Shown piece after piece: positions 45,193 through 55,662 of a stretch of DNA of 64,000 bases. The notes beneath the pieces are model-generated. The model saw only the letters and a list, made by a program, of their open reading frames with translations. It did not search any database and had not been told where the DNA came from. A program made the position numbers and the translations under genes. The DNA is from Mesostigma viride (lineage: Eukaryota; Streptophyta; Mesostigmatophyceae; Mesostigmatales; Mesostigmataceae). The DNA lies in contig RPFO01000213.1 in NCBI GenBank assembly GCA_009746045.1, positions 1,668,578-1,732,577 of the forward strand. Reading direction: 5' to 3'. Within the stretch, counting starts at the first letter, position 1, and every line of letters begins with the position of its first letter.

Positions 45193-45385
45193 GCATTAAT
45201 TAATTAATTAATTAAACTCGTGCTCCCGTTGGGGAGTCACGGAGCACCGAAGTGCTTTTAATCCCTGTGTGTGCACTACAGGAGAAAGGGCAGAGACCCC
45301 CAGTCTCCTTCATGCCAAAGGCATGCCACAGCCGCAATCGGGCGCGTTAGCTAAACGGACACCGGCGCTAACGATCCGGCAAACT
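45193..45385 (-). mobile_element. Second SINE copy, inverted relative to 44459
   Basis: On the minus strand it runs from a tRNA-like TTTAGCTAACGCGCCCGATT through the same GGCATGCC, UUCG hairpin and terminal hairpin segments to a TTAATTAATTAATTAAT tail (45216-45194). Only about two differences from the plus copy are seen across the shared 130 bases, so both copies are recent. Confidence 0.72.
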
Positions 45386-46347
45386 GTGGGTGCAATAAGA
45401 CCCATGTAGGCGTAGCATAACAAGTAATGAAATTATGCATGGATCAGTTGTGGCCATAACTTTGCTAGTTGCGCCTCAGCCTGGACATCCTAACCGCACC
45501 TCACCATATATCAGAGCATCTGCTTTGCGTACGTCACGTACGGCATACTGCTGTATTGCACCCATGCACAAGTTGCGCCCTCATCATGATCGATGCATGC
45601 GGATCGAGAGAGCGCTCGGCGAGTGGCCTGCCCGCGCTTGTGGCAGCTTGAGAGAAGCTAGCTAGCTAGGCCGGGTGCCCTCCCTCCTTCTCATTGTGTA
45701 TAGATAGAGGTTGAAGGTCGGCCCTAGCTTTATTGGTAACCATGTGACGCAGTCTGGCGTGATAATTAGATTACTAATAAGTCGGTACAGTTCACGCATG
45801 CATGCATGGCGCTAGATGTACATAATACAAAGCTTCGCGTACATGCGGTGCTGAGGCGCATGCATGCAAATCGACTTGACTGGGGATGCTTGATCGGGTA
45901 GAAATGATATAGTGCGTAGTATTGGTAGTATAGGCCGGCCCTTTTGATCGATATACATTCATTGAGAATGATAAATTACGGATGTACACAATGATAGAGA
46001 CAACTGCTCTAGTCCTCATGCACAGGACCTTAAAGACCGCCATGCGTCCAGGAGTAGCCGCGTATGTCCAATATTGTTGACATTAATTAGCTATGCATGT
46101 CCAAGCTATACCTAGTAAATGGATCGATCCGGCGCGCATGTGGAGCATGCACGCTTGCCAGAGCTGCAGCGAGTCCTGGGATGCGTAAGTTACATCTATA
46201 TATACACCATGGTGTCAATAACCCTCGGATAGATATTCAGGCATCCCATTTGTGCAGGTACAATCTGCGGTCCGCTGGTTGATATCCGATCAACAGTTTC
46301 AAACTCTCATCATGCATTTTTTTGGAAAAAAATAATAATACGACATA
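45386..46347. other. Unassigned sequence downstream of the PAQR-like gene
   Basis: The interval is AT-richer than the genes and rich in GCATGC words, with a GCTAGCTAGCTAGG stretch near 45656. It probably includes the 3' UTR of the minus-strand PAQR-like gene. No frame is convincing. Confidence 0.3.
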
Positions 46348-49300
46348 TCATCGCGCCTGGGCGCAGAACATGCTTGGATCTGGCAAAAGAGATGACTCAG
46401 GGAGTGCTGGTATAGACCCATTACCACTCAGCAGGGGAGCCGGTGGCGCTGGGCCCACCACGTAAATGTAGATGGCAAGGTAGTGCAGCATGGCCGCAAC
46501 GACCACGAAGCAATGCCTGCAATGTGAGGCAGAAGTGTACATGTGCAACCATAGAGGGGGAGGGGGGGTAAGAGAGGGGAAGGAGGGAGGGGGAGGGGTT
46601 ACTATGGCACAAAGACGATGGCCAATTTGGAATGGCCAGGCCTGCCAGACATTGGAAGGATGGCATGCAGGAGTTGCCTTGCCACATGAGGACAAATGAT
46701 GCGGGAATTCTGGACATGTTTTATTCGAAGTTAGAACTCTGGAAGCATGAAACCCACGAGAGGCTACCGGCCAGCTAGTACAGAAGGATCCCGGTGACAT
46801 GACACAATGCAGCCCTGGCAAACACACCTTTCCTGCCCAGGTCGTGCTTACAAATGCCACCCACATGTGGCATTTGTAAGCACGGCATCCACAATCTTGA
46901 CCACAACGGGGTTCTGTCGTAGGCCTCTCATAGAATGTTCAAACGCTGCCACCAAAACCCAAAGCAGATCCTCAGCCAACATCCAATTCAGTAATGCAGC
47001 ACCACCCCACAGGGTCATTTAAAATTAGTCGCCCAAGCCGGTAACTCCAAGCAGCTGGCGACTGGCCAGAGGGATGGGGCGAAGGTTTCTTTATGTCTTC
47101 ATCGTGACCCCTTGCGACGCCCTGAGCCGGCCATGGGGCATGCACATCGAGGTGTAGGTGCGTGCACAAGGTGTAGGTGCGTGCACATCTATGTGTACGG
47201 CTCCCGACTACAGGAGCCACAAATAGTTGTAATCAAAACGACTGCATCATAGGACCCATGCTAGGCCCTGCTCATAAATATATACTACTACTAACTAGCA
47301 TATGAATTTATCACGATCTATTTACTCTCGAGGGGAGGCCTCGATGCTCCAAGCAAGTCCCATCCACGTTGCCAGGTACCTCTGCTGCGCACAAACATTT
47401 CAGTGCCGCGTTACTTGCACAGCAACAGCTTCAATGACTAGCTGGCAAGCCCGCAAGAGAGGGCCGCTGATGGACGCATGCTGATGGAGGCATGAGGCAC
47501 CTGACTCAGGGTTGCAAGCCATTGGGGGGGCCTGCAACTGTGCATCTGCTGCCACCCAGGTGACCTATCAAAGTAAAGCACGGCCATCGAAGCAACGAGA
47601 CTAAGTGAAGCAACGCTAGTGCTTGCTTTTCCCGGTAAAGGGTGGTCTTGCGGTTGCTGGTGCGTTAGTTACTACAGATGAAAGGTTGATGCACTAAACA
47701 TACTTTTGAGTAATAGAATGCGACAGCATGTTTGCCAAACACATTACGCCAGCCACCTTATGCCAACAACGGAATGATTATTACTGCGATTGCTACTATT
47801 ATGCCAGCAGATTGTCATAAGCAGTAGTTATTATTACAGTCATCAGCCATCACAGTTTGTGACTAAGTGTCAACATTCAGGACCAAGGCATGACACGCGC
47901 ACGAGCTCATATTGCAGAGTGGCAAGCTCCCGCCAACTCACCATACGGCGTGGTAGGCAGGGAAGCGGTTGCCGCGGATGAAGAAGGGGACACCCAGCGT
48001 GTAGACCACGCCGCCGCTGGCGATAAGGTAGAGCGCGCCCGCCTCGAATGTGTGCACGATGGAGGGCGCGGCGACAAACGCTCCCCACCCCATGGCCAGG
48101 AAGAGGGTCAGCATGACCGGCTTGTACAGGCTGCAGGTGACAGTACAATATGGAGCGGATGGGGGGGGGAGATGCCACGCATTACAAAGATAAGTAAATT
48201 TGGTCCCAGATAATTGAACTTGGAGAAACCATTTTACATGACAGTGGTTTAAAAAGCACTTGGCAAAAGTGCCTTGTATTGGAATTGCTTTTTCTTGTGA
48301 ATCACGCAAGCACCTAGCTTCTGCATTGCTTTCTTTCTGAATGCACCCGTGATCCACCGCGTGAGCTATTTCTTGTCTTCATCCCACTGTCTGCATCCAT
48401 GATGCACCGCGAGTAAACTACATGCCTGCTCAGAAGCAGCATCACGCAGGTACGGCCATCAGGTTGCTCCTGCGCTGCATGGACAGTGGATGAGCGAACA
48501 CATCTGGCCGCTCACTAACTTCCACATGATACCCCCCTAATGCAATAGTAGTATTGACATGTGCTTCCGCTAAACTAACCTACCTACAAATTGCACACAA
48601 CCAACACGTGGGCCACCTCCTATTGGTCCCATCAACACATCAACAACATTGTCCATTACCGCAACACGCGTCCCCACACGTTCAGACACAGCCCCAATGG
48701 CACAGTATAAAATGACATCGTCTTGGCCGCTAAACCCATGCCCTCACCGACGCTGCGCTCCCTTTCGTATCCCATCCCACACACAGCCACGCACCGGTGC
48801 TTCTTGTCGCCCAGCACTGACAGCAGGATGCCGACCACTGCGATGCTCCACTGCACCGCGGTGACCACAGTGGCGAGTGTCGGGCGCAGCGGCAGCACCT
48901 TTAGCAGAAGGATGGGCGTGTATGTGCCGGCGATCAGACCTGGGGGGGAAGAGGGGGGGAGGGTAGTTGACGCAACGAGTAGATTGATTTAGCGAGATGG
49001 CAGCAGATCATGAAATGGGTGCCAGGGCGGGTGTGGATGTGGCGGCGATCAGGCCTGGGTGATGGACGTCGAATAGGAAGATAGCATGGTCCCATGGGTG
49101 AGATGAATGGGTGGGCAAGCAGACAATCCACTCGGTCCGCGTTGACACGTGCATGAAGATGAAGACACTTGCGTGGCCTGCTCTCCCCGGGGGCTGTGCA
49201 CCTTTGACTGGTCACGCGCTACAGAGCCCGCGTGCATGATGGACGACGGTATAGAATGCGTTTGGCAAGTTGAGCGCTGCACGCACAACCCGCGCTCAAC

Positions 49301-49960
49301 AAACCAGGTCGGTAGCATGCCCTCGTCCATCAGAAGAGAAACATGGTCAAGCCAGATATGTCAAATAACAAAAACGTCCTGTTCAAATCCCATCCCACAT
49401 TGCCGTGCCACCCACTGTGAATAATGAAAAACTAACACAGTACTATGACAAATAAATAAGAACAAATAATAACCCACCGTAAATCGCGCTGTGGTCCAGG
49501 TTCCGGAAAATGAGCTTCGTCACCCCCAGCCGGAAGAACGAGTGGAAGAGCGTCGACGACAGGAACAGCAGGCACAGCGACGCGCAGTAGACCGCCGCCG
49601 CCGCCACATGCATGTTGGTGTGATGACCCCGCGCCCTCCTCAGCAGCAACGCCGACCCCACAATGCCTCCACACAGGCCGATCCCGTGCGAGATCGAGTT
49701 CATGATCTCGACAAGCACATAGTTGCCCTCCGTGTGGACCTCCAGGGACTCGGCCTGCCGGTGGCGGTAGCAGACCGAGACAGACCCATTGAGCGACTCG
49801 CCGTCGTCGAGCTCGCCCAGGTGGGAGGGGGCAACGAGGAGGCCGCCGGAAAGGGAGGAGAGTGCATCGGGGGAGCGGGGTGTGCTGCGGCCCTCGGCGA
49901 TCTCCGTGGCCTTGCGCGCGCGTATGCTGGGCTCGGGTATTCCATTTTGTTTCCACGTGG
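46348..49960 (-). CDS. PAQR / hemolysin-III family seven-helix membrane protein
   Basis: Exons on the minus strand: about 49960-49478, 48939-48795, 48130-47942, 46516-46348 (TGA). Phases match at all three junctions. Helices in order: SHGIGLCGGIVGSALLL, VYCASLCLLFLSSTLFHSFF, GTYTPILLL, TVVTAVQWSIAVVGILLSVL, VMLTLFLAMGWGAFVAA, ALYLIASGGVVYTLGVPFFI, FVVVAAMLHYLAIYIYVV. Family marks are E-x-x-NSISHG, S-T-L-F-H, L-D-H-S-A-I-Y, G-T-Y-T-P and the paired histidines of HAVWH; the His/Asp set is the probable zinc site that in adiponectin-receptor relatives supports hydrolase activity. It resembles the bacterial hemolysin-III/MMD branch more than adiponectin receptors. The N-terminal extension (LGELDDGESLNGSVSVCY) has no Met in frame nearby, so a 5' exon is missing. 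Substrate unknown. Confidence 0.86.
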
Positions 49961-50340
49961 GAGGTGGGAATGGCGGCGTGGGGTGATTATAAGGTAGGAT
50001 GGGGCCAGGATGCGGGTTTGGAAGTCAGCATCGCAGGCCCCACTCGCATCACTATAGACTTATAACATTGTATAGTACTGCATGGGATCCCCGGCTCACA
50101 TGGCGGAGTCATGGCATGATATGGAATCACATGCTCCACTCATATCACTACAACAACAGGGCTACAAAACAACCCAATGATGCCCCATTCACATCCCTAT
50201 AGCACACCATATCACCACACACCACTGTAATAGGAGCAGTAGAGGCACCATATGCCCCGCTCCCAGCCCCTCCACACGAAAAGAACACAAACCGGAACAC
50301 CCTCTGCCTCCCACACCGGAACACTCTCTGGCCCACATAC

Positions 50341-52917
50341 ATGGCGGCGGCCGCGTCCTGCAGTGCGTGCACGCTGACATGCGTCAGCCGGTTGTTGCAC
50401 AGGTCCAGGTAAGCCAGCTGGGGGCTGCAGCGGCGCACGGCAGGTGCAAGCAGAAGCGCGCCCCTGTCCTCCACCGAATTGCTGCGCGCGCTGATGGTGC
50501 GCAGGCGGCTGGCTTCCCGCGAGATGATCTGGCGAATGATGTGTGCATGAGTTGTGTGCATACGTTGTGTGTAAATGATGTGTGCATATTACTATGACTG
50601 GAGATACGAGACATGGTCTGATGGTCATATATATGGGAAATTGTAAGATAGATGAAATGTGGCCAGAGGAGGTGACATGTGATAAGCAATGTTGCGGGAT
50701 TTCTTTTGGTGGTGTTGTGTGTGGGGGGAGGGGCATACTTGTTCAGGGAGACGGATCACGTAGGTACAACCTGGTAGAAAAAAACTTGAGGTCACGATCG
50801 GTACAGTTGCAAATTGTGTAGGCATGTAGTGTAGGCATGTGTGAAGGCAGTAGTGTGGGCATGGGTGTAGGCATGCATGTAGGCATGGGTGTAGGCATGT
50901 GCGCAAATGCGTGTAGGCATGGGTGCATGTGTGTGTAGGCATGTGCGCATGTGTGGGTATGACTGAATCTTTCAGTGCTCCATGAGAGAGCCATACAAGC
51001 ATATAAATATGGTTGTGTGGAAGGTAACCCCCTAATTAGTAAGGCAGGCTTGCATGGGCTTCCCTGGTGGGGATATTCAATCTTTGGGCCTGCGCTGCTT
51101 GTCTCAATCGTGTACATCCACCTGGCATGGGGGCATCATTCTGGAGAAGTGCTGTGGCAGTTGGCGTCCTGGCAGTCGCATTTATTAACAAGCTGGGAGG
51201 AACGGTGGGTAGGCAATTGGCCGGGTAAATGAGCATGAAGGGATGTTTGCCTATTACAATGCACCAAACACAAAGTGTGAGCTTGGTGTTTGCTTTGTCA
51301 TGACCGTAGTCGTTGGTGTTTGCTTATTCATGACCATAATCTTATAGCCTGCGTAGTCAAACGATCATTACAATGCCTTTCTGGGGTGGAGCAGGAGAAA
51401 GGGTGACCCTTCAGTGAGGGGAAGTGTATAGCTGGCCACCAACAGGCTTGACGTGACAGCACCACCGTAAGAGGGAGACAGCTTTCAAAGTCAATTTGTT
51501 ATGGCGCATTTGACAGTGTTCCAGCAAATGCATTCTGCCCTGCAGATCGCGGCACCACCAGATGCGGGTCGGTTGTTTCGATGACGCATATCAACGAAGG
51601 CATGCGCGAGGCAGCGCCTTGTGCCTACCTCCCCCAAGCACGCCGCCCCCTTGCAGCCAAGTGCTGTCTGGGAGACGTCCAACAACTGAAGGTTGGGGAA
51701 GTGCTTGACAAGCTCGACCTGTGAAGGTAACAGCAAGCAGCGATCAGTGTGAAGTGTGAGGGGGACGTTGTCAGCATGTGTACATACTTGTGTTTACACG
51801 TGGGGGCAATGTGTGCCATGCCATGGGAAGTGCTTGACCACCTCCACCAGCGCACGTGAGGGCGGCTGGGGATACCATGGGTGCAAATCTGCGTAGATGT
51901 GTGTGTTTATGTGTGTGGGCTGTGTGCGAGTGATCGAGAGACACACACGGGCGGGCGGGCGGGCGGCGGGCGGGCGGCGGGCGGGCGGGCGGGCGGGCGG
52001 CGGGCGGGCGGGCGGGCGGGCGGGCGGGCGGGCGGGCGGGCGGGCGGGCGGGCGGGCCGACGGGCAGGTGGGTGGGCGGGGCAGGGCAGGCCATGTATCA
52101 TGAGCATAGTTGTAAAAAACAACTTGAGAATGCCAACCACCCAGAAAGCTTTCTCAGGGCATAAAACCCACTGTGCCCGAATGAAGGTAAGTGAGGGTAA
52201 GTGGCCGGCTAGTAAGGAATCGCGGCTAGTACAGGCTTGGCAAGACTTACGTGTACTGAGGACAAGGGGCACGACATGCGCAGGATAATCAAGGCTTGGG
52301 AGACCCACAAGCTCCCTTGGGGACAAAAATGACCGTGGGCATAGGAAGATCCGCTGCTGTCAAGAGATGGGAATCCACGCTGCCGAGATTGTGAAATCTT
52401 GGGTGTAAGCATGCCACGGTGTATTTGGTATTGGCATGCCACATTATCTTGTGCGCACCAAAGTTTATACCGTGCTGTGATGATGGCAAGGACCACTCCT
52501 CCCCTGCATGGCACGCAGCATTCCACGGCTTGCGCTGCACAAGCTGAGGGGGCGAAAGGCCTAACTTCTACAAGAAACGCGCCCAAGTAAGCATGCAGCC
52601 CTGTTTCCCACCTTTCCTTTAATAATACGTACCAGCAACGAAGCTCCGGCATAACCCAGACTGCATCCCTTCAAGTTAATCTCTGTCACGAAATGGCATG
52701 CTTGCCCAGGATGAGCGCGGACGGCGTCCGCGACAGCAAGGAGCGTCGAAAGTGTAAAGCCTGCCGGCGACGTCGGCCGCAGTAACGGCAGACGCAACCG
52801 AAACGTGATAACGATTGACGGATCCGGTGGTACCTGCAAAAGTTGTAACCCAGCAGCACAGTTACGTGTTACCATAAATAATGGCGGTAAACCCCCGGCA
52901 AGTTCTTGGGAATCCAT
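50341..52917 (-). CDS. Leucine-rich-repeat (ribonuclease-inhibitor type) protein, partial model
   Basis: Three minus-strand exons are supported: up to 52917-52634, 51718-51629 and 50528-50341. The first ends with the repeat VTEINLKGCSLGYAGASLL. The second is exactly 30 codons (VELVKHFPNLQLLDVSQTAL then GCKGAACLGE), the length of one ribonuclease-inhibitor-type LRR. The third carries PQLAYLDLCNNRLTHVSVHA then LQDAAAA. Such proteins are usually binding scaffolds; no partner or NACHT domain is visible. ATG at 52917 (MDSQELAGG) is a possible start. More LRR exons may lie in the 51719-52633 gap, and the 3' end is not found: the third exon ends in a donor (GTATGT) only about 380 bases from the PAQR-like gene on the same strand. 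Confidence 0.62.
51951..52060 (+). repeat. (GGGC)n tetranucleotide array
   Basis: About 27 copies of GGGC with occasional shortened GGC units lie in an LRR-gene intron. The transcribed strand is C-rich; the other strand can form G-quadruplexes. Confidence 0.94.
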
Positions 52918-54157
52918 TGCGGTTAATTTTCAAAGGAATCAACCGCGCTACGTACCTTATATACGCGGCATGCGTCTATAAATCGATCCACGATGCCATG
53001 CTTCTCATTTTCTCGCTTGGCGGAATCCGTCGTCATGTCTGCCAGTTAGCACACAGTTATCGGTTTATCCCTCGCTTATACTAGCTAAACCGTATCCATC
53101 ATGAAGGGTTTTCCAATGTGGTTAGAATATCAATCGCACTACGGTACACGCGCACGACATTATTCTTCGTTTTCGTAAATCTTCACCTTTCTGTGCCATT
53201 CTGAGCGAGCAAACGTCAGCAGGTTTACGTCCCCCCCCGAGCCACGCTGGCAGATGCGGGAAGACGCGGAAATGCGCATGTACTTGGGGACTTATCGGAC
53301 ATGCATGGCGGGTTGTTGTGCTGCCACCGACCTGTCGGAACGGGAGCAGAAGATGCTGTAATGCGCCGCGCCGCGTGTACGGTTGCCCTGCTATGGCGCA
53401 ACAGTAATTGACTGGGAGGTGGCTCCAAATTGAAGTCCCGTCACAGCGTGGTCGGGACTCGGGACTGCGGCCATCGGGTACGCGTGGCGTTACGAGACGT
53501 CAGAAACGCCTTTGTCTCTGCGGTACGAGCGCAGAAACTCACACTTCCCACTGGCAGGATGCTGCAGGCAAGATGCGATTGTCCGTGGCCATGGAGTATA
53601 TCAAGGAGACAACCAGCAGGAGGGGTGACATTGAGCCAAGCTAAATAGGGGCCGGATCCTGCAGCCGCCGGTCCAGAATGTCTGGCCCCTATTTCCATAC
53701 TAGGGGCCCGTGTGCACAGCTACCGGCACCAATTCTAGCTAGCCCCCATCTTTTCGGCCCCTATAGGGGAGATTCCAGGGGCCGAATTTTTATGCAGCCG
53801 CCAGCCCTAGATTTCGGGCCCCCATATTGTACAGCAGGCGCGGCATGCGGCATCATGCCACGTGGCGTCCCATCTTGCCATGAAGTGCCCCGGATGCCAG
53901 CTATTTACGGGCCTACGGATGCCTACACAAAAAACTGTGTCGGCATCCGTCCTCACGCCGCGCCGCGCTATACTGTCATGCAGTCTGCAGATGTCTTGCC
54001 CAGTTCAGTTCAGTTCGGTTCAGTTCAGTTTAGTTGGAATCCCACGCCGGTCATATCCAACAGAGATAGTGTAGCGACGTAAGTAGATCGGATGGTACTA
54101 AGGTACTGTGATATGTCTTGCCCAGTAGTTGCCTGTCGCCGGAGAGGCATGCCGGCA

Positions 54158-54232
54158 TCAAGCCACGTGGCGCCTCATCTTGCCACGTGGTGCCGCATCT
54201 TGCCACGTGGTGCCGCAGCTCGGCCACGTAGC
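54158..54232 (+). repeat. 20-bp repeats each carrying CACGTG
   Basis: GCCACGTGGTGCCGCATCTT-type units place CACGTG at 54164, 54184 and 54204 (exact 20-bp spacing), with CACGTA at 54225. A related single unit is at 53857-53878 (CACGTG at 53859). CACGTG is the G-box bound by bZIP and bHLH factors in plants; function here is unproven. Confidence 0.8.
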
Positions 54233-54869
54233 GCTGCGCTATTGGGGGCCAGTAATACGGGGCCAACGCCGCCGACCCTCGTTTTACTCGCCAGCCCCTA
54301 TTTCAATTCAGGGGCCGGCGCTTACCGCAGCAGTCAGGCCCTGGGACGGGCCCCTAGTATCCAGGAAATTTTGCCTGGAGATGTCACCCCTCCTCAACCA
54401 GCGCAGGCCAGAAATGGAGTCTATATTTAAGTATGTAATGGAGCCAGCTGTCAGCTGAGGCTTCATTGAGCGTTGAAAGAAGGAAGCGCCTGGCCGTTGT
54501 GGCTAACATGCCGAGATCTTTCCCCTTTCACCATGCCTAGTGCACGTGGTTGAAAACTCTCGCAAATTTACACAATTTTTAAAATGGCCACTGGACGGAA
54601 CGCACTGGATGCCGACTGTGTCCTTCGCCGGCTTCGCATGGGAAGGCAGGACTGGCAAGGACCGTGAGATATGCCGCTCCACACCGTTCGACAATACATA
54701 GGACATTTGTTAAATAATGGAATATTCTTTTCGTGCCAAAATATGCTGCAGTTTGCTAATGACATTTTCCATTTTTCGAGTTCTAGTTTGCAGCCTTGAA
54801 CTCTTGATCTCGTTCTTAATTTAATCCGTTTTGCTCACAAATCTGAGTCGGCTGGTTGCAGCCATTCAC

Positions 54870-55022
54870 GGAAAGAAACAAAGGCGGCGCGCTGGTTTGA
54901 GCCCATGCTGGATGACGTCCGCAAGGATATACGGGCTCGCTACAAAGACTATTTACGCTGCAAAGTCCCAATTAGAAGGCCATGTTTGGGTCTTTATGTC
55001 ATCGCATGCACAGATGTCGGAT
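54870..55022 (+). pseudogene. Possible LINE relic (linker before reverse transcriptase)
   Basis: One plus frame reads RWFEPMLDDVRKDIRARYKD followed by YLRCKVPI. This resembles the basic segment between endonuclease and reverse transcriptase in LINE ORF2. There is no flanking RT or endonuclease motif, so the call is weak. Confidence 0.25.
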
Positions 55023-55662
55023 AGTTCTGCCGCATGTCTCGGATAATGCTGCCAGTAGACGCTGGGCGGGCATACACGGCGCGATCGACTGGAAGAGTAG
55101 TGACCGGCAGGGACCCCGCATGCAAGGACCTAAGTATTTAGTGTGCAATTCGTATACCTGGCCGAAGCTGCATGACGATAGAATGTGTACGGCAGGCAGC
55201 ATCATGGACTCAACTCATGCATGGTCGGTGCCTAGCTTGTGTGCTATCATGAAATGAAGGCTGAAGTCAGATGAACTTATACACTTACGAAAATGAAAGT
55301 CTTTATACTTTCACGTTATATACTCTTACGCTCCTTTGTCAGGTAAAGGTATATAATGAGTCAAACACAATAAATAATGGATGGTCGCCGGGAATGGCGA
55401 TTGAAACTTTGACTGGCACTAATGAACACAGCCGTGCCAAACCATCAAGAATATGGCGATTGTACGTTAGAACCGTATGCATTCTACAACTGTGATCTCC
55501 CCTTCGCGCTTCACGCCAGCATAGACCTGTCCATATCCGCCGACTGCCATTGATGCCATGATCAGATCCTCGTGAACGATCGTCCTGCATCAACTGGGCA
55601 CGGGTGTAATCTTCGATTGAGTATGCATGCCCTCTTGACATGCATACAATCTGGGGAAGGGG

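Larger units (their letters stand above)
52918..55662. other. Intergenic region with fragments of repeats
   Basis: No complete gene is seen. Contents noted: GGTTCAGTTCA-type pentamer repeats near 54003-54035, an inverted pair TTCGGCCCCT / AGGGGCCGAA near 53754-53786, CACGTG-bearing 20-bp repeats (separate entry) and a possible LINE scrap near 54870-55020. It would contain the LRR gene promoter on the left and the 3' flank of the unknown gene on the right. Confidence 0.4.
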
